Shown here: positions 8,551 through 16,738 of the stretch, one piece after another | Numbering within the stretch: position 1 is the stretch's first letter | Layout of the letters: each line of letters starts with the position of its first letter | Assembly: GCF_900102085.1 (NCBI RefSeq) | Contig: NZ_FMVM01000018.1 | Coordinates: forward strand, 107,119-171,118 | DNA length: 64,000 bases | Source of the DNA: Paenibacillus polysaccharolyticus | GTDB lineage: Bacteria; Bacillota; Bacilli; Paenibacillales; Paenibacillaceae | Direction of reading: 5' to 3' | The notes under the pieces: model-generated | Told to the model about the DNA's origin: nothing | Database searches by the model: none | Seen by the model: only the letters and a program-made list of their open reading frames with translations | Translations under genes and position numbers: made by a program

Positions 8551-10355
8551 TTGCACTTAATAATATATACGTGCGAGTTCATGATGACACGAAACGAACC
8601 TTACTTAATCATATTTCGGTAACAATGAACCGTGGTGAGATCACACTACTTCTGGGCTGCACTGGCTCTGGCAAGACAACGCTACTGCAGACGATAGCTG
8701 GTCTTAAGCAACCGGATTCCGGGGACATTACGCTTGCAGGAGAGCCGATGTGGCATGACGGCAAGGTACCAAAGTCCGTTTTGTTTCAGATGGGACTTGT
8801 GTTCCAGTTTCCAGAGCAACAATTGTTTGCCCGAAATATTAAGCGAGAGCTGTTATATTCCCTTCGCCCTTATCGTTTGAGTGAAGTTGAGCAAGAACAG
8901 CGGATCGAAGCAACCTTGGCACACTGGGACCCGCATAGAGGAGATGATACAGAGCGACGTTTTCACTTGGACAGGTCGCCCTTTGCACTTAGTGGTGGAG
9001 AAAAGCGCAGATTAGGACTTGCACTTGGTTATGTGACCCAGCCAGACTGGCTTTTGTTAGATGAACCTAGCGCAGGGCTTGAGGCACAGAGTATCAAGTT
9101 GCTGCTTGATTCATTGCATGAGCATCGTGTGGAAGGCGGAGGAGCAGTCATTGCGACGCATGACCTGGATACATTCCTGCCGCATGCAGATCGTGTACTT
9201 TTATTAAGGGAAGGGCGCTTGGAAGCAGACATGACGCCGCTGGAACTGTATCAGCATCCGGAGATATTAGTGCAAGCGGGAATCGGTCTGCCTCCATCCA
9301 TGCGACTAGCGGCGCAGCTGAGGGAGGCAGGGATACCGATCAGTTCTCAAGCGATGACCCCGGAAGAGATGGCAGAATCCATTTTACGATCCGGGATGGA
9401 GTTGAAGATGAAGGATGCTTCTCTCAACGCGGAGAGTGGCCATGACACCGTTGCGATGACACAAGAGACATGTACAAGGACATCTGGAACGGTTAATTCC
9501 AAAGCAGATGGACGTGGATCCGCTGTTTCTGCCGTAACAGATTCATTGTTGAACGGTAACGAAAGAACGGTCCCTTCTTCGAGTTCATTCAGTTCTTCCA
9601 GCCGTCTGAAAAGCATAATGGACCCGCGTCTGAAATGGATATTGTATATGTTGCTTGTTACAGCGGCGATGCTTCAGCATCATTGGGGAGGACTAACGTT
9701 AACTCTGATTCCTGTGGCTGGTGCTTTGGCTATCTTGCCTCGACAAATGCTGATAGGATGTATCAAGTTGATGAAATCACTTGTGTTGTTTTTTGTTCTA
9801 TCTACAGCATTATCGGGCAGTACCCTAACCACAGGAGAAAGTGGGATTCAACTGGGCTTTTCCTTGACTCAGGCCGAGGGAACATTACTTAATCTCTACC
9901 GCTTGTTTATCGTAACCCTTGCAAGTCTGTGGTTCTCACTTACGACGCCATATGGACGCATGGTTGAAGGACTGAACTGGGTGCTGGCTTACGGGAGAAA
10001 AATCAAGCTGCCTGTAGCTTCGTTTGCACTGGCTGTATCCTTGGTTTTTAGATTTATTCCAATGATTTGGAGTGAGTGGCAACGGTTCTCACTAATCGTA
10101 AGGGCACGCGGAAAAGCGGCTTTGAAGCCAAATACGGTTCGGGTACGACATTTAGGACCCATGGTTATTCCTCTGATCATGGCTTTGTTCCAGCGCGCTG
10201 AGGATATGACGATTGCGATGGAGATGCGCAAGGTGAGAGAAAACGGCGCGCTTGGCGCTCGTTCCTCACTTCTGTCCTGGAGCAGGCGGGATACCTGGAT
10301 CAGTATCCTTGGACTGCTTGTGTTTGTTGTGCTGGTATCGTTGCGCCATTGGTAA
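8544..10355 (+). CDS. EcfA2-EcfT fusion: ECF ATPase joined to transmembrane coupling protein
   Basis: One open frame of 603 residues holds two subunits that are normally separate. Residues 1-280 are an EcfA-type ATPase (Walker A GCTGSGKTT 38-46, signature LSGGEKRR, Walker B WLLLDEPSAGLE, H-loop IATHDLD). Residues about 285-355 are a Ser/Thr-rich linker, and 355-603 are an EcfT-like membrane domain starting MDPRLKWILYM. The coupling motif Ala-Arg-Gly is at 521-523 (RARGK); the second ARG/ARS-type motif is not clean. The TTG at 8544 lies 7 nt after AAGGAGG; GTG at 8547 is also possible. The fused order suggests fixed 1:1 assembly with EcfA1 supplying the second ATPase. Confidence 0.88.
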   Translation: MVIALNNIYVRVHDDTKRTLLNHISVTMNRGEITLLLGCTGSGKTTLLQTIAGLKQPDSGDITLAGEPMWHDGKVPKSVLFQMGLVFQFPEQQLFARNIKRELLYSLRPYRLSEVEQEQRIEATLAHWDPHRGDDTERRFHLDRSPFALSGGEKRRLGLALGYVTQPDWLLLDEPSAGLEAQSIKLLLDSLHEHRVEGGGAVIATHDLDTFLPHADRVLLLREGRLEADMTPLELYQHPEILVQAGIGLPPSMRLAAQLREAGIPISSQAMTPEEMAESILRSGMELKMKDASLNAESGHDTVAMTQETCTRTSGTVNSKADGRGSAVSAVTDSLLNGNERTVPSSSSFSSSSRLKSIMDPRLKWILYMLLVTAAMLQHHWGGLTLTLIPVAGALAILPRQMLIGCIKLMKSLVLFFVLSTALSGSTLTTGESGIQLGFSLTQAEGTLLNLYRLFIVTLASLWFSLTTPYGRMVEGLNWVLAYGRKIKLPVASFALAVSLVFRFIPMIWSEWQRFSLIVRARGKAALKPNTVRVRHLGPMVIPLIMALFQRAEDMTIAMEMRKVRENGALGARSSLLSWSRRDTWISILGLLVFVVLVSLRHW

Positions 10356-10369
10356 GTGGCGTAGATGAA

Positions 10370-10399
10370 GGTGCTGATTTCGCTTGTCGTATCAGCACC
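10370..10399 (+). terminator. hairpin after the ECF operon
   Basis: GGTGCTGAT pairs perfectly with ATCAGCACC around a 12-nt loop. There is no clear T run, so termination is uncertain. Confidence 0.45.
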
Positions 10400-10498
10400 A
10401 GAAACGCAGTGTTTTCCATTGAAAATGCATAAAAACTTCACGTTTCGCTCACCTTAAAGGTGCGTTGATCATCTCAAGACGATCAGGAGGGACGAGTG

Positions 10499-10798
10499 AT
10501 GGAAGAGAAGTTTTTGCAGGAAGATAGACGAGAATACACAGACGTGTCCACTGTAGAGTCGCAGCGGAATGACATTACGCTTGAAGAATTTCCGGAGGGT
10601 CCTTACGGTTCAACCTTGCTGTCTGAGTCGCTTGGGAAGAGCTCTCCGTGGCGAGCAGATCAGAGAACCGCACACCGTTTTGACTATGAGAACCATGAGT
10701 TGCACGAGGGTGAAGTGCGGGATTATCCGGGTCAAGATGTCTTTGATGAAACGGTGCCAGATGATGTGCACGAACCTCAATACCAGGGTAAAATGTAA
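10499..10798 (+). CDS. hypothetical acidic protein, 99 residues
   Basis: I do not recognise this family. The protein is hydrophilic and acidic, with no cysteine, signal peptide or membrane segment, and looks largely disordered. AGGAGG lies 8 nt before the ATG at 10499, an excellent ribosome site that supports it as real; an overlapping GTG at 10496 is less likely. A hairpin with a T run (10832-10870) follows. It stands alone between the ECF operon and the asd leader. Confidence 0.65.
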   Translation: MEEKFLQEDRREYTDVSTVESQRNDITLEEFPEGPYGSTLLSESLGKSSPWRADQRTAHRFDYENHELHEGEVRDYPGQDVFDETVPDDVHEPQYQGKM

Positions 10799-10831
10799 TA
10801 ACGTTTTTTGTCCAATTGAAATCCATATACG

Positions 10832-10870
10832 CAGCCTTCGGCGTGAACGGTTCGTGCGAGGGCTGTTTTT
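10832..10870 (+). terminator. intrinsic terminator after the 99-residue gene
   Basis: CAGCCTTCG and CGAGGGCTG form the outer stem, an inner GTGAAC/GGTTCGT extends it, and five T follow. Confidence 0.7.
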
Positions 10871-10975
10871 CATTCTGTCTTATTACATCCAATTCAAGCA
10901 AATTTAAAAAATGTGTTTACTTCCGTACTGGAATTTTGATATTATAATCGCAATATCAAATGCAACGACGAGACG

Positions 10976-11506
10976 AGTAGATAAAAATCATTCTTTCATC
11001 AGAGAGCTCCGGTAGCTGAAAAGGAGCAAAGAACCTTTTATCGAATAAAGACTCTGAGCAGCACATCGGAATCGGCTTACGCTGAAGGATGGTGTGACAG
11101 GCGCTCCTGTTATAGAGCTAGAGTATAAACGGATGAAGACAGCATCTAAATTAGTTGAACTTTTATTTTACACATAAACGGAGAGGGCAGAAAAAACCTG
11201 GAGAAGCGAAGCTAAAAGCTTTCTGTAAGAAAGCTACATCGTAAGCATAAGCTTCGCCTTTATCACCGGATTTTCCCTTAACTAAAAGGGAATCAAGAAA
11301 TCTGGGGATAACAGCGATTGGAAGGTTATTCTGTCATCGGAGTGTTCGTGTAACGTGTAAATAATTACTTTAACTTATATAGGGGCGGGGTCATCCTTCA
11401 CATACTTGAAGAGGCGAATATGGCGACATATTTGCGAATCTGGGTGGTACCACGAGTGTTCAATCTCGTCCCTGAGACTTTTGTCTTGGGGATGGGATTT
11501 TTTGGT
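10976..11506 (+). promoter_or_regulatory. T-box leader of asd, interrupted by repeat copy B
   Basis: Stem I elements begin near AGAGAGCTCCGGTAGCTG (about 11002). The T-box sequence TGGGTGGTACCACGAG is at 11441-11456, followed by a terminator hairpin (AATCTCGTCCC...GGGGATGGGATT, 11462-11498) and a T run. CGAATATG/CATATTTG (11416-11437) fits Stem III. By alignment to the usual position before CTxTGAGCAG, the specifier triplet may be AAA (Lys) at 11047-11049, which would suit asd; this is tentative. Repeat B (11145-11381) lies between GGATGA (11131-11136) and its exact complement TCATCC (11391-11396), so it is housed in the loop of a leader stem. A TATAAT-like -10 is at 10943-10948. Confidence 0.88.
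11145..11381 (+). repeat. dispersed imperfect palindrome, copy B (inside the T-box leader)
   Basis: Same ends and core as copy A: TTGAAC...TTTACAC at the left, GTGTAAA...TTAACTTATATA at the right, and the conserved GGGGATAACAGCG to ATCGGAGTG block. It is about 45 nt longer because the GCGAAGC/GCTTCGC stem carries an extra hairpin with AGCTTTC and GAAAGCT arms (11215-11235). I see no clear target duplication. Confidence 0.88.
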
Positions 11507-11640
11507 TTTTTCGGAGCTGGCATTACACGCTTTGGATGGACCTGAATAGTGTGAATGATAGGGTAATCAAGTTTCGAATATCCCATGTACGATGACAGTA
11601 ACAGATGTTCTAACTTAAATCGAAAGGAAATGATGATTCC

Positions 11641-12726
11641 ATGTCAGCAAAATTAAAAGTCGGTATTGTCGGAGGAACAGGAATGGTAGGTCAACGTTTC
11701 GTAGACCTGCTGGATCAACATCCGTGGTTTGAAGTAACAGCGATTTCAGCAAGTGCCAACTCGGCAGGTAAAACGTATGAAGAGTCTGTAAAGGGAAGAT
11801 GGAAACTAGCGGTTCCAATCCCTGAGCCTGTGAAAAACATTGTGGTGCAAGATGCATCTCAGGTTGAAGCTTTTGCAAGCCAGGTTGATTTTATTTTCTG
11901 TGCGGTGGATATGAAAAAGAATGAAATTCAGGCGCTGGAAGAGGCTTATGCCAAAACAGGTACACCTGTCGTGTCCAACAACTCCGCACACCGCTGGACA
12001 GCAGACGTGCCAATGGTCATTCCTGAGATTAACCCGGGCCACTTGGCAGTTATTGAAGCTCAGAAAAAACGTCTGGGTACAACGACAGGTTTTATCGCTG
12101 TAAAACCAAACTGTTCTATCCAAAGTTATGTGCCGGCTCTACATGCATTGCGTGAGTTTAACCCGACACAGGTTGTAGCTTCCACATATCAAGCGATTTC
12201 GGGAGCAGGCAAAAACTTTACGGACTGGCCTGAAATGCTAGATAACGTGATTCCTTACATTGGTGGCGAGGAAGAAAAAAGTGAGCAGGAGCCACTGCGT
12301 ATCTGGGGAAGTGTAGAGAATAATCAGATCGTTAAAGCATCTGCACCATTGATTACAACACAATGTATTCGTGTGCCGGTAACAGACGGACACTTGGCAA
12401 CGGTTTTTGTGAACTTCGAGAAAAAACCGAGCAAAGATGAAATTCTGGAGCGTTGGTCTCAGTTTAAAGGTCGTCCTCAAGAGCTGGCTCTGCCAAGCGC
12501 GCCGAAGCAGTTCATTACGTACTTTGAGGAAGAGAACAGACCGCAGACTCAGCTGGATCGTGATATCGAGCGTGGCATGGGCGTTTCTACAGGCCGTTTG
12601 CGTGAAGACTCACTCTATGACTATAAATTTGTTGGATTGTCCCACAACACACTGCGCGGAGCAGCTGGTGGAGCCGTACTGATTGCTGAACTGCTCAAAG
12701 CAGAAGGATATATTCAACCGAAATAA
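11641..12726 (+). CDS. asd: aspartate-semialdehyde dehydrogenase, archaeal/fungal type
   Basis: A 361-residue NADP-dependent enzyme converting aspartyl phosphate to aspartate semialdehyde for Lys, Thr, Met and diaminopimelate synthesis. The Rossmann motif GIVGGTGMVGQ is at the N-terminus, and the catalytic cysteine is C158 in KPNCSIQ. The lengths and motifs (SNNSAHRW, STYQAISGAGK, ERGMGVSTGRLR) match the archaeal/fungal subfamily rather than the usual bacterial form. GAAAGGAA precedes the ATG. It follows the T-box leader and is the last gene before a strong terminator, so it appears monocistronic and amino-acid regulated. Confidence 0.93.
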   Translation: MSAKLKVGIVGGTGMVGQRFVDLLDQHPWFEVTAISASANSAGKTYEESVKGRWKLAVPIPEPVKNIVVQDASQVEAFASQVDFIFCAVDMKKNEIQALEEAYAKTGTPVVSNNSAHRWTADVPMVIPEINPGHLAVIEAQKKRLGTTTGFIAVKPNCSIQSYVPALHALREFNPTQVVASTYQAISGAGKNFTDWPEMLDNVIPYIGGEEEKSEQEPLRIWGSVENNQIVKASAPLITTQCIRVPVTDGHLATVFVNFEKKPSKDEILERWSQFKGRPQELALPSAPKQFITYFEEENRPQTQLDRDIERGMGVSTGRLREDSLYDYKFVGLSHNTLRGAAGGAVLIAELLKAEGYIQPK

Positions 12727-12748
12727 GCGATTTTTTTTATATAATGTG

Positions 12749-12799
12749 AAAAGGCTCTTGAATCTGTCATCTCCAAGTGACAGTTCAGGAGCCTTTTTT
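12749..12799 (+). terminator. terminator after asd
   Basis: AAAAGGCTCTTGAA...TGTCA pairs with TGACAG...TTCAGGAGCCTTTTT, with a T run on the plus strand and an A-rich foot on the other side that could also serve the converging gene. Confidence 0.85.
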
Positions 12800-12827
12800 A
12801 TTCCATTTTCTGCAAGTGAAATCGATA

Positions 12828-13796
12828 TCAAGCTGCTGAGGTTTTATCCGAGTTGCGCAATAGCTGAGAACGTCTGCCGAGCAAGTACCCTGAAAGAGAA
12901 GCAAGCATTTGCTGAAATACCATCCCAAGTACGACAGGGACAGCAACGGGCGGCGGAAAATAAGTAACTGCAAGAACGGCACCAGCGCTAATGTTACGCA
13001 TTCCTCCGTTAAAAACAAGAGCCACTTGATCCGCTTCATTCCAACCTAGCCATCTCGCAATGAAATAACTGAGTGCATAGCCGAAGGATGCCAGAAAAAC
13101 GATAATTACCGCCAGCCCAGCCAAGCGCCAGTTGAAGTCAGCCAGATAGGGTGCGACAACCGAGCCATTAATGGCAACGACCGAAGCCATAAACAATTTG
13201 GATAAAGGATTAAGCCGAGGTCCCCATACAGGAACGATCCCACCTTTAGTCCATTCATTCAGGAGCATACCCAGCAGTGAAGGGAAAACAATCATCCAGA
13301 ATAGGCTGCTCATCATCGCTGCCGTATCCAGTGTGACGCTTGTGCCAACAAGCAGGGATAACACGCCGGGCACAACAAACGGAGCCAACAAGGTATCAAT
13401 CAGAATAATCGAAAGCGTAAGCGCAATATTTCCCCTGTAGATGCTTACCCATATAAAACTGCTAATACCCGTCGGAATGACCGCAGCGAGAACAAGTCCT
13501 GTGATGGTATAAGCATCGGTTGGAAACACGAGATGACCCATGCCCAGCGCAATAAGAGGCATTGCCAAATGCAAGATCAGAAGGCAAACAAACAGCGGAA
13601 AAGGCTTTTTTAAGACATTTACAAAGTCTCGTACGCTCAGACTAATACTGCCCGCGAACGTCATGAAGGCAAATAGCCAAGGCGACAAATACGTGTAAGA
13701 AGATAAAAAACTGCCGCATAAAACACCAATGATAATACTAGCGGGGGTAATCAGTGGCATGATGCGGTTCAAGCGTTGATTCAAGGCCTGAAGCAT
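12828..13796 (-). CDS. bile acid:sodium symporter family (BASS) transporter
   Basis: A 322-residue membrane protein with about nine to ten hydrophobic segments. FNGGMRNISAGAVLA near the C-terminus is the characteristic half-helix region that carries sodium-site residues in this family. Members move organic anions such as bile acids, pyruvate or pantoate; the substrate here cannot be read from sequence. It stands alone, convergent with asd and divergent from the lipoprotein at 13939. Confidence 0.82.
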   Translation of the reverse strand: MLQALNQRLNRIMPLITPASIIIGVLCGSFLSSYTYLSPWLFAFMTFAGSISLSVRDFVNVLKKPFPLFVCLLILHLAMPLIALGMGHLVFPTDAYTITGLVLAAVIPTGISSFIWVSIYRGNIALTLSIILIDTLLAPFVVPGVLSLLVGTSVTLDTAAMMSSLFWMIVFPSLLGMLLNEWTKGGIVPVWGPRLNPLSKLFMASVVAINGSVVAPYLADFNWRLAGLAVIIVFLASFGYALSYFIARWLGWNEADQVALVFNGGMRNISAGAVLAVTYFPPPVAVPVVLGMVFQQMLASLSGYLLGRRSQLLRNSDKTSAA

Positions 13797-13938
13797 AATG
13801 TCGACATCCCTTTATTGTGTGATTCTCCTATTATACATCGGAATGTCCGGCTATGCAGGCTGATTTGCAATGTAGCTTTGTGAACAAGTATCATGAAGTA
13901 AGGTACCATCATTCTGAGATGAAGAAAGGAAGATAATC

Positions 13939-14409
13939 ATGCGAAGGCGAAAAAGAAGACACAGGACGATGATCACAGCCATTGTGGCCTCCAGTATGTT
14001 GATGCTATCCGCTTGTTCGATTGTAGAGCAAGCCAATCAAAGTTTGAGTTATGTAAGCGGTGCTACGGATTATATTAATCAGGTATCGAGTGCTGGAACC
14101 GAGTTACAACAACTTGCAACGGATGCCATCAATAACCCGGATGTAACGGGTCAGATTCAAGAGAAGATTGATTTAATTCAAGCAGAAGCCGCAGAATTTT
14201 CGGAGATGAGTGCGCCTGCTATTGGAGAAAACATTCATGAGAATCTGGTTAGTTATAATAATCAGCTGACAGAGGTAATGAACCAATTCGAAACATCCAT
14301 TGCGGAGCAAGGGATTACCGCAGAGAATTGGGAAAAAACAGGTATTCCGGAATTGATCAACAACATCAACAGCCTGAAGGAACCACTGAGCGGATTACAA
14401 ACGGAATAA
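13939..14409 (+). CDS. predicted lipoprotein, 156 residues
   Basis: Basic N-terminus (RRRKRRHR), a hydrophobic segment and the lipobox LSAC with lipidated Cys at residue 26. The mature part is helical and acidic, with repeated Gln/Ile/Glu heptad-like spacing. It resembles small uncharacterised Bacillales lipoproteins, but I cannot name a function. GAAAGGAAG precedes the ATG. A terminator follows at 14480. Confidence 0.75.
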   Translation: MRRRKRRHRTMITAIVASSMLMLSACSIVEQANQSLSYVSGATDYINQVSSAGTELQQLATDAINNPDVTGQIQEKIDLIQAEAAEFSEMSAPAIGENIHENLVSYNNQLTEVMNQFETSIAEQGITAENWEKTGIPELINNINSLKEPLSGLQTE

Positions 14410-14479
14410 TAAGTTTAATTTAAAAATAAGAATAATCTTTCCTTCTCCTTAAGGAGCATTTGAACAGGAAAGTTACAGA

Positions 14480-14514
14480 AGATGGGTGATCTGGAGGGGT
14501 TACTCGTCTTTTTT
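14480..14514 (+). terminator. terminator after the lipoprotein gene
   Basis: AGATGGGTGAT pairs, with G-U pairs, with GTTACTCGTCT, followed by six T. Confidence 0.65.
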
Positions 14515-14576
14515 GCATATTTATTTTGAAGAAAGAAAAACTATATGGATTATGACTAGCAAAGGAGATCTATGTT

Positions 14577-15332
14577 ATGTCCGAACATACGGGAAAAGTC
14601 ATTGTTATCACAGGTGGAGCAAGCGGAATTGGAAAACAAACAGCACTGCAACTATCTGCACAGGGAGCAACAATCGTTGTCGCGGATTTTAACGAAGAAG
14701 GAGCCAAACAGGTTGCGACCGAGATTGAAGCAACCGGTGGCACAGCCGGAGCTTATAAAGTAGATGTATCCAAAGGTGATGAGATTAAAGCTTTGATTGA
14801 CTGGACTGTCGAAAAGTATGGAACATTCAACGGAATTTTCAACAACGCTGGGATCGGTCTTGTAAAGCCGTTTCTGGAGATGGACCCGGAATCCTATCAC
14901 AAAGTTATTGATGTAGACCAACACAGCGTCTACTACGGTATGTATTATGGTGCGAAGAAAATGGTTGAATTAAACGTGCAAGGCACGATTGTTAATACAG
15001 CTTCGATCTATGGAAGCGTGGCAGCAGTAGGCAGCTTCAACTACAATGCGGCGAAAGCAGCAGTAGTGATGATGTCCAAATCGGGTGCGCTTGAACTGGC
15101 CGAGCATGGAATTCGCGTGTTGGGTGTGGCACCTGGATTCATCGAAACTCCGATTCTGGGAAATGACCAAGCCATGAAGGATGCGTTGGCCACTCAACAT
15201 ATGCGCGGAGAGTTGATCCAGCCGGAAAAAGTAGCGAGTGTGGTGACCTTCCTGTTCAGTGATGCCGCGAGTGCAATGAACGGTACAACAGTGGCAGTTG
15301 ATGATGGCTTCCTGAGTTTCAAAACGAAATAA
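14577..15332 (+). CDS. SDR family NAD(P)-dependent oxidoreductase
   Basis: A 251-residue classical short-chain dehydrogenase. The cofactor motif TGGASGIG is at 11-18, NNAGIG lies near residue 90, the catalytic Ser region is NTASIYG and the catalytic Tyr/Lys pair is YNAAK. The acidic residue after beta-2 (VVADFNEE) favours NAD(H). AAAGGAGATC precedes the ATG. It is followed by its own terminator and has no pathway neighbours, so the substrate is unknown. Confidence 0.88.
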   Translation: MSEHTGKVIVITGGASGIGKQTALQLSAQGATIVVADFNEEGAKQVATEIEATGGTAGAYKVDVSKGDEIKALIDWTVEKYGTFNGIFNNAGIGLVKPFLEMDPESYHKVIDVDQHSVYYGMYYGAKKMVELNVQGTIVNTASIYGSVAAVGSFNYNAAKAAVVMMSKSGALELAEHGIRVLGVAPGFIETPILGNDQAMKDALATQHMRGELIQPEKVASVVTFLFSDAASAMNGTTVAVDDGFLSFKTK

Positions 15333-15374
15333 CGGGTTATCTAACTCTAAATCATATTGCATTTAAAATGAACC

Positions 15375-15407
15375 AAAGGCACAGGATGTAATCATCCTGT
15401 GCCTTTT
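15375..15407. terminator. bidirectional terminator
   Basis: AAAGGCACAGGATG and CATCCTGTGCCTTT form a perfect 14-bp stem with a 4-nt loop, between the SDR gene and the convergent zinc-ribbon gene. Confidence 0.85.
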
Positions 15408-15498
15408 CATGTTCACTCTTGTAATAAATTCATCATACAATAGTGTCGAATCATCACGAAATTTAGGAGTTCATGATACAATATAAGGGCTGCTCGTT

Positions 15499-15672
15499 TT
15501 ATCCATTTGTGGTGTCGTACACAATACGGACTCCGAGTGAGCCATAACTTTCTTCTTTATAGTGACAATGAGTGCAGGTTTTGACTGAGCATAATTCATC
15601 ATGATGTGTTTGTAATTTTTCGTTACAGCGAGGACATGTATTCACAAAAAGTGTCTTCAACACATTCAACAT
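15499..15672 (-). CDS. small zinc-ribbon-like protein, 57 residues
   Basis: The frame on the minus strand encodes MLNVLKTLFVNTCPRCNEK and continues with a CSVKTCTHC segment, giving two CxxC knuckles (CPRC and CTHC) that could bind one zinc. The C-terminal segment is GVRIVYDTTNG. Upstream in-frame stops fix the start. The ribosome site is weak (GAGTG), which lowers confidence. Small proteins of this layout are common and uncharacterised in Paenibacillus-like genomes. Confidence 0.6.
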   Translation of the reverse strand: MLNVLKTLFVNTCPRCNEKLQTHHDELCSVKTCTHCHYKEESYGSLGVRIVYDTTNG

Positions 15673-15820
15673 GCTTAATCACTCATTTCTGATTAAATTA
15701 CTTGGTTTTAAAGTATTATACCCGAATCCAAGTGTCCTGTATATGTTTTTTGGAATGAAATTTTATCTTTTTTTGATTTCGTATCTTCGTATTATGTTCA
15801 TGAAAGGAAGCGTATAACCG

Positions 15821-16618
15821 ATGGATCTTTTGCTGTTCTTCATCATGTTTATACTGGGTCTAATCGGTTCATTTTTCTCCGGATTGCTTGGCATTGGTGG
15901 AGCGATCATTAATTTCCCTCTCCTGCTGTATGTGCCGGAAATGGCAGGGCTCGAACCGTTCACGGCTCATCAGGTGTCAGCCATCAGCATGTTTCAAGTG
16001 TTCTTTGCTTCGCTTGCGGGCGTAGTTGCATTTCGCAGAAAAGCAAAAGCAGGCAAAACTAGCGGCGCTGTGATTGATTCCAAACTGGTACTGTACATGG
16101 GAAGCAGTATTCTGGTGGGCAGTTTAATTGGTGGTTTTATCTCAGGCATGCTGGCTGAACGTATGATTCATCTCGTTTATGGCATACTGGCGATCATAGC
16201 GATCGTTTTAATGCTCATCCCGAGCAAGGGGCGGCTGGATCTGGACCAACCGTTAACGTTTAATAAAATGATTGCTTCAAGTACTTCGCTTGCTGTGGGG
16301 ATCGTTTCAGGAATTGTCGGGGCTGGAGGTGCATTCGTACTCATCCCTGTTATGTTGACTGTTCTGAAGATTCCGGTTCGGACAACGATTGCCTCATCCC
16401 TTGCGGTTGTTTTCATCTCTGCAATAGGAGGGGTTATTGGGAAGTTATCTGCGGGAGACATTCCGGTGGAGCCGATTATTTACACGGTGCTGGGAAGTTT
16501 GATTGGTGCTTCGATTGGCTCGAGAGTAAGTTCAATGGTTAATGTGCGGCTACTTCGATATGCGTTGCTTCTTCTGATCGCGATTACTGCGGTTAAAGTA
16601 TGGTCTTCGATATTCTAA
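15821..16618 (+). CDS. TSUP family (TauE/SafE) membrane permease
   Basis: A 265-residue protein with about eight hydrophobic segments. It has the duplicated glycine-rich half-repeat typical of the family (GLLGIGGAIINFPLL near the N-terminus and GIVGAGGAFVLIPVM in the second half). The family exports or imports sulfite, sulfonates and related anions. GAAAGGAAG precedes the ATG. It has no sulfur-metabolism neighbour, so the substrate is open. Confidence 0.85.
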   Translation: MDLLLFFIMFILGLIGSFFSGLLGIGGAIINFPLLLYVPEMAGLEPFTAHQVSAISMFQVFFASLAGVVAFRRKAKAGKTSGAVIDSKLVLYMGSSILVGSLIGGFISGMLAERMIHLVYGILAIIAIVLMLIPSKGRLDLDQPLTFNKMIASSTSLAVGIVSGIVGAGGAFVLIPVMLTVLKIPVRTTIASSLAVVFISAIGGVIGKLSAGDIPVEPIIYTVLGSLIGASIGSRVSSMVNVRLLRYALLLLIAITAVKVWSSIF

Positions 16619-16738
16619 ATTAACGCTCTTATCTTTCAGACATTAGCGATTTCGTAACCAAACGGCCGAAGTGCCGTATATAGGATATGAACATGAGCGG
16701 ACCATGTTTAACTTTAACTGAAGTTGAGGGATCGACCG

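Noticed and set aside
10575..10901. Overlapping frames on both strands of the 99-residue gene
   Set aside because: Only the 10499-10798 frame has an AGGAGG at proper spacing; the others extend through the terminator.
11398..11586. 62-codon minus-strand frame over the T-box
   Set aside because: It covers the T-box and terminator, which explain the sequence; no ribosome site.
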